Positions 43,655 through 52,476 are shown, numbered from the stretch's first letter. The stretch: DNA of 64,000 nucleotides from Gemmatimonadaceae bacterium (GCA_016720905.1 JADKJT010000005.1:1-64000); one strand, 5' to 3'. Notes: generated by a model not told the origin, from the sequence alone. A program made the numbers and translations.

Positions 43655-44230
43655 ATGGGTAAGGGACGCCTCGAAGCGTTCAGCGACGGTGTGATTGCGA
43701 TCCTCATCACGATCATGGTGCTGGAGCTCAAAGTGCCGCACGGTGATGATCTGGCGTCGCTGCAACCGCTGGTGCCCGTGCTGCTTGGTTATCTGCTCAG
43801 CTTTGTGTACCTCGGCATCTACTGGAACAACCATCACCATATGCGGCACACCGTAACGCGCGTCACGGGGGGCATCCTGTGGGCGAATCTGCACCTGTTG
43901 TTCTGGCTGTCGCTCATTCCGTTCACCACCGGTTGGATGGGAGAGAATCACTTTGCCGCGCTGCCAACCGCCATGTACGGCGTGACGCTCCTCATGTGCG
44001 GCCTGGCCTACTTCATTCTTGAACAGGTGATCATTGCCGCACAGGGCGAGTCATCGCTGTTGCGCCGCGCGGTGGGCAACGACTGGAAGGGCAAGCTGTC
44101 GCTGGTGTGCTATGTCATCGCCATCGCGTGCTCGTATCAGTGGCGCTGGCTTTCCTTATCCATCTTCGTGCTGGTGGCGCTGATCTGGTTCATCCCCGAT
44201 CGCCGCATCGAACAGCTGGCAAAACCGTGA
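43655..44230 (+). CDS. TMEM175/DUF1211 family membrane protein
   Basis: A 191-residue protein with hydrophobic segments near residues 10-27, 42-62, 73-93, 105-128, 148-164 and 168-184. The start RLEAFSDGVIAILITIMVLE is the RxxxFSDG signature of the TMEM175 family of potassium-leak channels. The bacterial members form tetramers with six-helix subunits, as here. The next gene starts inside its stop (GTGA), which couples it to a COG3650-like lipoprotein. Confidence 0.93.
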   Translation: MGKGRLEAFSDGVIAILITIMVLELKVPHGDDLASLQPLVPVLLGYLLSFVYLGIYWNNHHHMRHTVTRVTGGILWANLHLLFWLSLIPFTTGWMGENHFAALPTAMYGVTLLMCGLAYFILEQVIIAAQGESSLLRRAVGNDWKGKLSLVCYVIAIACSYQWRWLSLSIFVLVALIWFIPDRRIEQLAKP

Positions 44231-44976
44231 TCAGTTCACGGGAGTCACCGTTCGTGCCGCGCTGCCCGGCCGCTGTGGCGCTTGGTGTCGTTGGCGTCTT
44301 GCTGCTGGGTTGCCAGTCGCGCGAGGCGGACGTGGCGGTGTCCACCGACTCGATCGCATCGACATCCGACGCCGGCCCTCGCGCCACCGGACCATCGCGC
44401 CTGGCGTTCACGGTCCCTGCGGCGGTAGCCGGACACCTGCAGCATGTGGGCCTCCGACTGAAGTTCATCGCCTGTGGAGGGTCGGGAGACGCGCGGTCGC
44501 TGGAGGACAACGCCACCGATGACGCAATGACATTGCTGCGGGCGCTGGATGGTGCGGACAATGGCCTCAACGTCGTGTTGCGCGTGAATGGCGACCGTAT
44601 TGAGCAGGTTCGGTACGGCGCGGTCGCGGGCGTTGGCTGCGAGCGACTGCCGCCTGATGGAGAACTCGAGGCCCGCGGCAACGAGCCATTCTGGGCGCTG
44701 CGAATCGCCGGTGATTCGGCTCGTATCACGACACCGGCCGAGCCCGACGGCGTGCCATACATGGGGGGGCGTTGGGAGCACATTGACAACACCCACTGGA
44801 CGTATGCGGCGCAGCGAGCCGCCGGTCCCCGGGACACCCTGCATGTAGCCGTTACCGAGGCGCCGTGCACCGACTCCATGTCCGGTGCGCGGTATCCATT
44901 CCAGGTGACTGTGACCCGGGTCAGTTTGACACTGTCCGGTTGCGCGCTTGAGGGACGACAGTCGTTTCCTCCGTGA
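44227..44976 (+). CDS. COG3650-like lipoprotein
   Basis: A 249-residue predicted lipoprotein with lipobox VLLLGC (cysteine near residue 34 from the GTG). The second half contains ARGNEPFWALRI, a mark of COG3650-type membrane-associated proteins, and PFQVTVTR at the end. Cysteines at SGC and GCE could form disulfides. Function unknown. The GTG start overlaps the TMEM175 stop, and the DCC gene starts inside its own stop (GTGA), so all three are probably made in fixed proportions. Confidence 0.8.
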   Translation: MISSRESPFVPRCPAAVALGVVGVLLLGCQSREADVAVSTDSIASTSDAGPRATGPSRLAFTVPAAVAGHLQHVGLRLKFIACGGSGDARSLEDNATDDAMTLLRALDGADNGLNVVLRVNGDRIEQVRYGAVAGVGCERLPPDGELEARGNEPFWALRIAGDSARITTPAEPDGVPYMGGRWEHIDNTHWTYAAQRAAGPRDTLHVAVTEAPCTDSMSGARYPFQVTVTRVSLTLSGCALEGRQSFPP

Positions 44977-45416
44977 GCGGTGCGTCGGGGGATGCTGCGG
45001 CCGAGCCGCCTGTTCTGTTGTACGACGGCGCCTGCGGGCTCTGCGCTGCCAGCGTGCAGTTCGTGCTTAGGCACGAATCGCCGTCGCGTCCGTCGTCGTT
45101 GCGTTTTGCGCCACTGCAAGGCGCGTTCGGTGAGGTCGTGCGCGCGCGCCACCCGGACATCCGGTTGATCGACTCGGTCGTGTGGTATGAACCGCTGGCC
45201 AATGGCGCATCCCGCGTGCGCGTGCGTAGCGAGGCCGCGCTAGCGCTGCTGACGCAGCTGGGAGGAAAATGGCGGACGCTCGCTGTCCTCGTTCGTCTGG
45301 TGCCGCGTCCGCTGCGGGACGCCCTGTATGACGCCATTGCCCGGCGCCGAACGCGGCTGGTGGCACCGGCGTGTCTGCGGCCGCCAGAGCACGCGTGCCA
45401 TCGATTTCTGGACTAG
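44973..45416 (+). CDS. DCC family protein (DUF393 thiol-oxidoreductase-like)
   Basis: A 147-residue protein. LLYDGACGLCAASVQFVLRH carries the DGxCxxC motif of DUF393/DCC proteins, with cysteines at 21 and 24, which are thought to act as thiol-disulfide oxidoreductases. Tail segments ALALLTQLGGKW and LVRLVPRPLRDALYDAIARRR are family-typical. It has no signal peptide. It begins with a GTG that overlaps the COG3650 stop. Confidence 0.9.
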   Translation: MSGASGDAAAEPPVLLYDGACGLCAASVQFVLRHESPSRPSSLRFAPLQGAFGEVVRARHPDIRLIDSVVWYEPLANGASRVRVRSEAALALLTQLGGKWRTLAVLVRLVPRPLRDALYDAIARRRTRLVAPACLRPPEHACHRFLD

Positions 45417-45497
45417 GCTGACACCGGCCGGCTGAGGGTGCGTAGGGATTCGACCACCGCCTGCACATCAGCGTGTTCACCGGCACCGGAGTCATCC

Positions 45498-46148
45498 ATG
45501 TGGGACAGTTTTGTCGAGTTGCTGCGGCTGACGATCTTCAGCGTGGCGCACGTGTGTGGCGGCAGTCTCGGGACTGCGGTGGTGCTGGTATCGGCTGGCC
45601 TGCGCCTGGCGTTGTTGCCGCTGACGCTGCGCATGGCGCGACAGGCGCGAGCGCAGCAGGCGCGTATGAGTCAGTTGACGCCGCAACTTGATCGGCTCAA
45701 GCGGCGGTTCGCGGATGACCCTGCCGCACTGATGCGGGCCACGCGCGCGCTGTATGCCGACAATGGCGTCCGGCTGCTGTCACCGTCTGCGGTGATCAAC
45801 ATGATGGTCCAGCTTCCGGTGGTTGGCGGGCTCTTCGCGGCGGTGCGCGGCGGCTTGGGCTCACGTGTGCGTTTTCTGTGGATCGTCGACCTGGCGCAGC
45901 CAAACCGGTGGCTGCTGGCCCTGGTCACGGTCCTGAGTACCGCAGCGCTGGCGACCATGCCCGCCGCTCCCGGTCAGTCGCGCGCGCCATCGATTGCCTG
46001 GCTGCTGTCGATTGGCATGACGATGGCGTTTCTGTGGTCGGCGTCCAGCGCGATTGCCCTCTCGATGGGCGCCAGTTCGATGGTCACCGTGCTGCAGAAC
46101 TGGCTGGTGTCGCGCGACGCGCGGCGGTCCGGTATTGTAGTGCGGTGA
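45498..46148 (+). CDS. Oxa1/YidC-like membrane insertase homologue
   Basis: A 216-residue membrane protein with the Oxa1/YidC core: hydrophobic LGTAVVLVSAGLRLALLPLTL with a basic residue as in the insertase groove, QARAQQARMSQLTPQLDRLKRRF, ALYADNGVRLLSP, INMMVQLPVVGGLFAAVR, and C-terminal helices. It lacks the large periplasmic domain and is shorter than the housekeeping YidC, and it is not next to rpmH, rnpA or gyrB, so it is probably an extra copy for special substrates. GGAG lies before the ATG at 45498. Confidence 0.83.
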   Translation: MWDSFVELLRLTIFSVAHVCGGSLGTAVVLVSAGLRLALLPLTLRMARQARAQQARMSQLTPQLDRLKRRFADDPAALMRATRALYADNGVRLLSPSAVINMMVQLPVVGGLFAAVRGGLGSRVRFLWIVDLAQPNRWLLALVTVLSTAALATMPAAPGQSRAPSIAWLLSIGMTMAFLWSASSAIALSMGASSMVTVLQNWLVSRDARRSGIVVR

Positions 46149-46213
46149 CGTCGCAGAATTCCCTATGAACTCCCGTTCGTTGCTTCCCTCCGCTCACCTT
46201 TGCCGCTCCTAGC

Positions 46214-46741
46214 ATGCTCAAGAAAATCCTTCTCGGTGTGGTTGTGTTCGTGGTCGCCGTGCTGGGCTACGCCGCTACTCGGCCCGATTCCTTCAGTCTT
46301 GAGCGCACCATCAGTATCAGCGCCGCGCCCGAGAAAGTCTTCGCGCACCTCAATGACTTTCACGCCTGGGAGGCCTGGTCGCCGTGGGCCAAGCTCGATC
46401 CGGCGATGACGACCACGTATGATGGCGCGACGAGCGGTGTCGGTGCGACCTACGCCTGGAAGGGGAATTCAGACGTCGGGGAAGGGAAGATGGAGATCAC
46501 CGGCTCCACGCCGGCCACCAGCGTGACCATCAAGCTGGATTTCCTCTCGCCGTTCGAGAGCCACAACACGACGGTATTCACGCTGACTCCCAACGCGAAC
46601 GGAACGGATGTCACCTGGACCATGTCCGGTCCGTCCACGTACATGACGAAGATCATGACCAGCTTTGTCAGCATGGACAAGATGGTAGGACCTGACTTCG
46701 AGCGCGGTTTGCAGCAGTTGAAGACGGTCTCCGAGAAGTAG
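46214..46741 (+). CDS. Membrane-anchored SRPBCC protein
   Basis: A 175-residue protein with an N-terminal membrane helix (residues 2-20, KKILLGVVVFVVAVLGYAA) and a START/SRPBCC domain: SLERTISISAAPEKVFAHL, DFHAWEAWSPWAKLDP and SSFEEL-type later segments (DGATSGVGATYAWKGN, GPDFERGLQQLK). Such domains bind hydrophobic ligands. Function unknown. It stands alone. Confidence 0.88.
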   Translation: MLKKILLGVVVFVVAVLGYAATRPDSFSLERTISISAAPEKVFAHLNDFHAWEAWSPWAKLDPAMTTTYDGATSGVGATYAWKGNSDVGEGKMEITGSTPATSVTIKLDFLSPFESHNTTVFTLTPNANGTDVTWTMSGPSTYMTKIMTSFVSMDKMVGPDFERGLQQLKTVSEK

Positions 46742-46770
46742 GCCGTGCGGTCCTCCACGGATTCTCACGC

Positions 46771-47322
46771 ATGACCGGGCTCCCCCACTTCCGTTATCAC
46801 CCCGATCCGCTGGCCAGCGGCAGCGTCGTCATCTCAGACGCGACATGCGAATGCTGCGGCGAAGCGCGCGGCCACGTGTATACGGGACCGTGCTATGCGG
46901 AAACCGAGCTTGAGGACGCCCTGTGTCCCTGGTGCATCGCCGACGGCAGCGCGCACGAGCGCCTTGACGTCACGTTTGTGGACTCTGAGGCCTTTGATGA
47001 CGACGCGGCCGAGGCGGCCGAGGCGGCACAGTCGTGCATCATGGAGCGCACGCCGGGTTTCCATGCCTGGCAACCGGAGCGATGGCCGTCGTGTTGCGAC
47101 GAACCGGCCGCATTCGTGGGGCCGTTCGGAATTGCCGAGATCCGCGAGCGATTCCCGAAGATTGAGGGGTCGCTCATGACGTCGATTGTGTACGACCTGG
47201 GGGTGAGCGGCGGGGCCGCCCAGCGGCTGCTGGACTCATTGAAACGGGACGAGGCGCCGACGGCATTCGTGTTTCGCTGCCTGCACTGCGACGGGATGCC
47301 GGCGTATGTCGACCGGATGTAG
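46771..47322 (+). CDS. CbrC family protein
   Basis: A 183-residue cytoplasmic protein of the CbrC/UPF0167 family. The N-terminus FRYHPDPLASGSVV and the cysteines CECCGEARGHVYTGPCYA, then CPWCIADGSAH and WQPERWPSCCDEPAAFVG, are family marks; FRCLHCDGMPAYVD closes it. CbrC has been linked to colicin M tolerance in Escherichia coli; nothing here confirms this role. The cysteine pairs suggest a metal site. Confidence 0.92.
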   Translation: MTGLPHFRYHPDPLASGSVVISDATCECCGEARGHVYTGPCYAETELEDALCPWCIADGSAHERLDVTFVDSEAFDDDAAEAAEAAQSCIMERTPGFHAWQPERWPSCCDEPAAFVGPFGIAEIRERFPKIEGSLMTSIVYDLGVSGGAAQRLLDSLKRDEAPTAFVFRCLHCDGMPAYVDRM

Positions 47323-47983
47323 GCCGCGCGTTGCCATTGGAGCCATCCTGATCGGGTTCCTGGGTGCGTATGCGCTACCTTTCAGGCATGCCTTGGCTCA
47401 ACACTCCGTGACGGCACCGGTAACGCTCGACGTTCAGATAACGGTTCTCGAGCCTGATAAGACTCCTGCTGCGGGGATTCCACTGCGCGTGGTTCTCGGC
47501 TCGGCTTTGACCTGGCAGGCGGCCGATGAGGGTCAACGGCTCACAACCGACGAGCACGGTCTCTGTCACCTGCACCTGTCGGTGGCGTTGGACGAGCGCC
47601 GACACAAGATGCCGACCAACTTCTTTTCGAGTCTGGTGGCGTCACGCGAGCGAACGCGTCACCTGCAAGTCGCGGTCGAGATGGACTATGCCGGGCGGCC
47701 GTGGTTGACGGCCATCGACGTCGATCATTTCGAAAACGGCACCAGCACCCAGCTGGACCCGATGCGGGTGTTTGGTCGCGCCGCCAACGGGCGCTTCACC
47801 GACGACATCCCGCTGCGTGAAGGCACCCGTCATGCGCGACTGCCGAAGGGCGTGGTGATGCCGGTGCCCGGCTTCGATCTCAGCGGCTTGACGCTCGATC
47901 CGGATCCGTCTGTTCCCGGCTCGACGCAGTGGACGCTCCGGATGATTCTCACGCGATGGCCGGCACCGGTTGTGCGCGACTGA
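47306..47983 (+). CDS. Secreted protein, unknown function
   Basis: A 225-residue exported protein with a signal peptide (RPRVAIGAILIGFLGAYA, cut near ALAQ). A beta-sandwich-like middle (VTLDVQITVLEPDKTPAAGIP, with LTTDEHGLCHLHL) resembles carboxypeptidase-regulatory or Ig-like folds. No catalytic motif. The first ATG at 47306 overlaps the last 17 bases of cbrC in another frame. The end lies nine bases from the convergent globin gene. Confidence 0.72.
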   Translation: MSTGCRPRVAIGAILIGFLGAYALPFRHALAQHSVTAPVTLDVQITVLEPDKTPAAGIPLRVVLGSALTWQAADEGQRLTTDEHGLCHLHLSVALDERRHKMPTNFFSSLVASRERTRHLQVAVEMDYAGRPWLTAIDVDHFENGTSTQLDPMRVFGRAANGRFTDDIPLREGTRHARLPKGVVMPVPGFDLSGLTLDPDPSVPGSTQWTLRMILTRWPAPVVRD

Positions 47984-47992
47984 GTTCGCGCG

Positions 47993-48412
47993 TCAGGCCA
48001 GCGGCAGGCCGTCGGTAACCGGCTCCGGTTGGTTGCGCATGTGATCGGCCAGCTCGCGCAGTCGTTGCCACAGAAAGGCGCGCGTGTCGTCCGGCATTGC
48101 CTGGTGTTCGAGGGCACGCTGCATGCACCACAGCCACTCGTCGCGTTCGCGGGTACCGATAGTGAACGGCAGGTGTCGCTGACGCAAACGCGGATGGCCG
48201 TAGCGCTCGACATAGACGGGTGGCCCGCCGGTCCAGCCCATGAGATACAGATACAGCTTCTCGCGTGACTGCTTGAGACTGGCGGCGTGCAGCGCCCGGA
48301 CGTTGACCGCCTCGGGCGCGCTGTCCATCAGGTCGTAGAAGCGATCGACCAGTTGGCGGACGCCAGCGTCGCCGCCGAGCAACTCGAAATGACTGGGAGG
48401 ATTGGACGTCAT
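47993..48412 (-). CDS. Group II truncated haemoglobin
   Basis: A 139-residue globin. GGDAGVRQLVDRFYDLMD is the B/C region with the B10 Tyr, KLYLYLMGWTGGPPVYVERYGHP the E helix region, and H80 in RQRHLPF the proximal F8 histidine, followed by ERDEWLWCM with the tryptophan of the G helix that marks group II. It binds oxygen or detoxifies nitric oxide and peroxide. The start ATG 48412 gives the family's normal length. Confidence 0.95.
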   Translation of the reverse strand: MTSNPPSHFELLGGDAGVRQLVDRFYDLMDSAPEAVNVRALHAASLKQSREKLYLYLMGWTGGPPVYVERYGHPRLRQRHLPFTIGTRERDEWLWCMQRALEHQAMPDDTRAFLWQRLRELADHMRNQPEPVTDGLPLA

Positions 48413-48450
48413 GCGTTCAATCCTAATACAGCGGGATACATCAGGATGTG

Positions 48451-49091
48451 TCAGCGGCGGCCGAACAGGAGCCCCGCATAGACGGTGAGGGTGCCATTGC
48501 GCACGCGCTGTTCGAGTGCGGGGCCGTCGTCCTTGGAAATGTTGGCGAGCCCGACGCCATACCGCGCGCCGCCGGTGACGCCAAGTCCGCCGACATGCAG
48601 ATCGACGCCGGCCCCGACGGTGGCGCCCCAATCGATGGTCGTGGGCTCAAGGAACGCATCTCGGCTGCAGTCCGACGAGGTGTTGGGCGCGGTGCTGACC
48701 GTGACGCTGCAGCCGACCTTGAAGCTGATGCTCGGGCCAACGTAGAAATGCGGGCCCAGCAGTGAGGTGAGGCCGCGGTCGAAACGGAGCAAGAGCGGAA
48801 TCTCGACGTAGTCGAGCTTGATGTCGGAGGTGCCGCTGTCAAAGTGCAACTCGGCGCCCTTGTTGATGAACAGCAATTCGGGCTGGACCGCCATGCGTCC
48901 ACTGAGCGGAACCGTGAGCGAGGCGCCGAACATGGTGCCGGTGCGGTTCTTCGCCTGCACGTGTCGAGGCCATGCAACTGCGAGAACGTGCCGCCTGCGA
49001 CAATGCCGATGCGCTGTGCACGCACCGGCATCGCCACCACCGCTGCCAAGGCAACGGTCATTGTAGTTGCCTGCAACCAATTGACTTTCAT
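48451..49091 (-). pseudogene. Outer-membrane beta-barrel protein, frameshifted
   Basis: The ATG at 49091 with GGAG eight bases upstream begins a signal peptide (KVNWLQATTMTVALAAVV, cut near VRAQ) and RIGIVAGGTFSQLHGLDT. After that the frame turns to Arg-rich nonsense, while the neighbouring frame carries the rest: QAKNRTGTMFGASL, VQPELLFINKGA, IPLLLRFDRG, YVGPSISFKVGC and YAGLLFGRR, typical of porin-family opacity-type barrels. One missing base near 48960, for example GACACGG read as GACACG, restores a continuous protein of about 213 residues. It may be a mutation or a sequencing error. Confidence 0.75.
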
Positions 49092-49173
49092 TTATGAGCT
49101 CCGGAATCGAGGGATGGAAAGTCGGTCATACCCTCAGACACCCGGTGGGTGCCATACTCGGCACGGTCTGATA

Positions 49174-49632
49174 TCAGCCTTTCGTGAGATTGATCTGCCG
49201 ACCCTTTGCCTGCGGCAACTTCGGCAGGGTGATGGTCAGCACGCCTTTCTCGAACACGGCCTTTACATGCTCGACGTCCACCGTGCGCGGCAGCGCGAAC
49301 GAGCGCTGGAACGCGCCATAGTACCGTTCGGTCACGTAGTACGCCTTCGCCGGCGGCGCATCGGTGGTTTCCTGCTCCTTCTCCCCGGAAATCGAGAGCA
49401 CGTTGTTCTCGATGTTCAGCTTGAGGTTCTTCTCCTCAAGTCCGGGCAACTCTGCGGTGAGCACCATCGCGTCGTTGGTCTCGGAGACCTCGACGGCCGG
49501 AATCCACGATCCCACGCGGGAGACGTTGGACGCCAAGAACGGGTCGTTCATCATGCTGCGCACGAGTCCGGTAAATCCCTGATCGGCGAGCGTCGGAAAC
49601 GGGTTGGTGCTGCGAGTAGTGAGGGTTGACAT
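49174..49632 (-). CDS. Hsp20/alpha-crystallin small heat-shock protein
   Basis: A 152-residue chaperone. The alpha-crystallin domain covers about 43-150: WIPAVEVSETNDAMVLTAELPGL, LNIENNVLSISGEKEQE, YYGAFQRSFALP and FEKGVLTITLPKLP, with IxI replaced by a short tail NLTKG. It prevents aggregation of unfolded proteins. GGAG lies five bases before the ATG at 49632, directly behind a UNCG-loop hairpin. The larger upstream reading frame overlaps its first 200 bases in another phase. Confidence 0.95.
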   Translation of the reverse strand: MSTLTTRSTNPFPTLADQGFTGLVRSMMNDPFLASNVSRVGSWIPAVEVSETNDAMVLTAELPGLEEKNLKLNIENNVLSISGEKEQETTDAPPAKAYYVTERYYGAFQRSFALPRTVDVEHVKAVFEKGVLTITLPKLPQAKGRQINLTKG

Positions 49633-50461
49633 ACAGTCTCCTGCGCGCCGTAGCGCGCCCTGAGTGGTACGCGAAGTCTGCGCATACCTCAGGCGTCACA
49701 CATTCGGCATTTCCCGCAATATTCGTGCGGGAATGACCTACCGCCGCGCCCGTGTTCGCCAGCATCCACGGCGACGTTGCGGTGCCCACGGCAACGAGTC
49801 CCTCGAAGTCGAGATTCACCGGAGTCGACGGGCTCTGCGAATAGGCGGCGGCGGTTGCCGCCGAATCCCGCGTATCGGCGGTTGGCGCGGAGAGTGTGTT
49901 GGTGCTGGCCACGTCGGTGCCGACCACATCGAAGCGCATGTCGTCAACGAGCAAGGTGTTGGTGGCCTGAAACTGCGCGCCGAAGGAAATGCCGATGGCG
50001 TTTGTCGGCACGTCGAGCACGACGGTCACCTGTCGCCAATTGCCATACCCGGACACCGCGCGGCTCTGCATGTTGTCATAGGCCAAGGTCAATCCCGGCC
50101 CATCGACGCGCATCCAGATGCCCGAGGACACGGCGTTCGCGACATTGCGCGGCTTGACCCACGCCGTCAGTCGTACCCGCTTTCCGCGATACGTGTCGGC
50201 GCGAATGGCCTGGACCAGTACATAGAGGCTGCTGAAGCCCACCTGGAACGCGCTTGACAGGTATGCCGCCGTCGCGCCGCCATGGCGGTCGGTGATGGTC
50301 GTGCCGATGCCGGACGTGGAAGCGGTCGCGCCCCAACCCGCCGGCGCGCCGGGGATGACGGTCAGCTCAGGCTGCTTGATCAGCGACTCGTTGAGGCAGC
50401 CCGTTGGCGCTACCGCCAGGCACAGCAGTGCGACACCGCGACGCAGTGTCCGTGCCGTCAT
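49436..50461 (-). CDS. Lipoprotein with carbohydrate-binding-like domain, 3' end doubtful
   Basis: From the ATG at 50461 a lipobox VAPTGC (cysteine near residue 21) is followed by a jelly-roll domain (residues 45-185: YLSSAFQVGFSSLYVLVQAI, KRVRLTAWVKPRNV, LLVDDMRFDVV) like those of carbohydrate-binding modules, then NLDFEG that opens a further module. After about residue 270 the text is no longer protein-like, and the frame runs on to 49436 inside hsp20 in another phase. The gene is probably truncated or frameshifted near 49740 (a TAG lies one base out of frame at 49738-49740). It overlaps the peptidase stop as ATGA. Confidence 0.55.
   Translation of the reverse strand: MTARTLRRGVALLCLAVAPTGCLNESLIKQPELTVIPGAPAGWGATASTSGIGTTITDRHGGATAAYLSSAFQVGFSSLYVLVQAIRADTYRGKRVRLTAWVKPRNVANAVSSGIWMRVDGPGLTLAYDNMQSRAVSGYGNWRQVTVVLDVPTNAIGISFGAQFQATNTLLVDDMRFDVVGTDVASTNTLSAPTADTRDSAATAAAYSQSPSTPVNLDFEGLVAVGTATSPWMLANTGAAVGHSRTNIAGNAECVTPEVCADFAYHSGRATARRRLYVNPHYSQHQPVSDARRSGIYRTRAQHDERPVLGVQRLPRGIVDSGRRGLRDQRRDGAHRRVART
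49643..49658 (-). promoter_or_regulatory. UNCG-tetraloop hairpin at the hsp20 ribosome site
   Basis: On the minus strand GCGCGC, loop TACG, GCGCGC. Read as RNA this is C(UACG)G, a member of the unusually stable UNCG loop family, with a six-base GC stem. The next bases are A and the ribosome site GGAG, then ACTGT and the ATG at 49632. The hairpin could shield or present the site; a thermometer or mRNA 5' stabiliser is an untested idea. Confidence 0.5.
49711..49733. promoter_or_regulatory. Perfect 8-base inverted repeat upstream of hsp20
   Basis: Arms TTCCCGCA (49711-49718) and TGCGGGAA (49726-49733) around seven bases. It lies about 80 bases before the hsp20 start. It is not the CIRCE sequence bound by HrcA. 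It could be an operator, or the end hairpin of the preceding lipoprotein gene; no T run follows on either strand. Confidence 0.35.
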
Positions 50462-52327
50462 CGGCAACGCGGATAGGCGGGATCCGCACCGGCGATGGCC
50501 GGGCGATCCTTGCGTTGAGCGATGGCCATCATGACATCGTGGATGAATCGCGCGAGGCGCGCGCTGTGCTCGTACTCGATGTACTGCGGTTCGTCGGTCG
50601 GCTGGTGGTAATCCAAGGCGTAGCCCAGGGGAGAAGTAGGTGACCGGCACGTCTTTCAGCACGTAGTTGACCTGGTCACTGCGACAGAACCGGTTCATCG
50701 GGTTTGCCGTCACATCCCACGACTTGTCGATGGCCATGGTTTCGCTGCGCACCGCGTTGACCGAGTCGATGATGTCTCCGAATTCACGGGACAACCGACG
50801 CGAACCCAGCGTCTGGACGGACGTGGGTCCGCCGAATTTCACCTGATCCACCCGTCCCTTGCCCAGCATGTCCATGTTGTGCGCGGCGACAATCGACGTG
50901 AGCGGGATGGTGGGATGATCGACAAACCACTTGGACCCCAGCAGTCCGGCTTCTTCGCCCTGATGCGAGACGAAGATGATCGATCGGGCCGGCTTCTCGG
51001 TGGCGAAGCGTTCGGCGATTTCCAGCAGCACGGCGGTGCCCGACCCATCGTCGTCGGCGCCGTTCATGATGGAATCGCGACGCGGCGCGCGGATGCTGCG
51101 GGCGCGCGCAATCAGCGAGTCAATCTGGCGCTGCTGGTCGGCCGTGGGGGTGCAGGCGGGATCGTTGCTGCCCTGCTTGCGGGTGATCATGTTCACCGCG
51201 CGCAACGAGTCGTGATCGACGGCGACGGGGTTCGTGCCGACGTGATCATTGTGTGCGCCCACCAGCACGTATTCCGCAGCGCGCGCCGGATCGGTGCCGG
51301 GCAGGATGGCGACGACATTTCGCGCGGGCGTGGGCGACATGCGCCACTCGTAACTCCAGTTGGCGGTGACAGGCTGACCCGCATCGCCAACGGAAAGTTG
51401 TTCAACCGACTTGCCAAAGAGCGCAGACGCGGCGGACCTGGAGATGGTGGCGCCGCTCATGGTGCCTGTGTTTGCCACCGGCGTTACGGGCTGCATGCTC
51501 AAGCGACCCGTGAAGGCACCGTTGCGCGCGGCCGCGTTCATGTCGTCCAGACCAATCACCAGGACCGCCACCGCGCCAACGCGTTGCGCGCGCAGGTCGC
51601 GCAGCGCGCCTCCGGCGCCCCCTCCGGCCGCCGCAGGACGTCGAGCCCCAGCCGGAGTGGCCTCCACCGCCGCGGCCGCGGCCGCGCCAAACTTGTTGGG
51701 GACGTCGGCACAGCTGACGAATGACACCGGGGCTCGTCCACCGCCGGCATTGGCGGCGCCAGGTCCGGCCAGAAACACCGCCACCTTCCCGGCGAACGTG
51801 GCCGGATCGAGCATCACGGTCGTGTCACCCCACCGCCCGGCAAAGACCGTCGGCGCGCTGCGAAGTTCGGCCTTGCCGGCAAACCCATTGGCGCCGGTTG
51901 GCGCCGTCGGGACCCATTCCGACTTGGCGGTCAATGGCTTTCCGGCAACCATCAGCCGGGAGGTGCTGCTGTCGAACCCCAAGGGTCCGTACGGCATCAC
52001 TTGAAAATAGGTGCCGCTGTCTCCGGCGGGCTTGAGCCCCAGGCGCTTGAACTCGCGCGCGATGTAGTCCGTGCCCTTCTGATTGCCCAATTCTCCCATG
52101 CGACGCCCCATCATGGAGTCATCGGCAAACTGGTACAGCCGGGTCCGCAAATCGTTGGCGGTGATTTCGGGCGACGTGGGCCGAGGTGCCCACGTGCGTG
52201 GACCTTCATCGGGCCACACCGGCCGCTCGGCCTTGGATTTCCTGGCGTCGACGGTACGGGATTGCGCGGCGAGAGGAGTGGCGACAGAGAGCAGCGCCAG
52301 CGCACTGGCGAAAGCAGCACGAATCAC
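50458..52327 (-). pseudogene. M28-family metallopeptidase, frameshifted near the C-terminus
   Basis: The GTG at 52327 has AGGA upstream and gives a signal peptide (IRAAFASALALLSVATPL, cut near LAAQS). The peptidase domain shows the M28 zinc ligands in GAHNDHVGTN, GADDDGSGTAVLLE and GEEAGLLGS, with a protease-associated insert between. After VTYFS the frame fails at the run GGGG at 50628-50631 (CCCC in the coding strand). Removing one base restores YALDYHQPTDEPQY and a normal ending at 50458 (about 622 residues). Its last codon overlaps the next gene as ATGA. It is likely an aminopeptidase of the periplasm if intact. Confidence 0.8.
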
Positions 52328-52476
52328 GGGTGGGATCCTGGACAACGGAAACGGTGGGAAGCTGAGGTATGCAGAAAGGTACGGCGAAAGCGGGTGAAGC
52401 GTTCGGCCTGATGTGCGACCTCCCGGCCGCGTGAATCCGGCGTACATTGGGATCGATTCCTCAAGGAGCTTCCAGC

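Noticed and set aside
49436..52447. A single 1003-residue protein
   Set aside because: The open frame joins an M28 peptidase and a separate lipoprotein by a frameshift at 50628-50631, then runs into hsp20 in another phase. Its parts have their own signal peptides.
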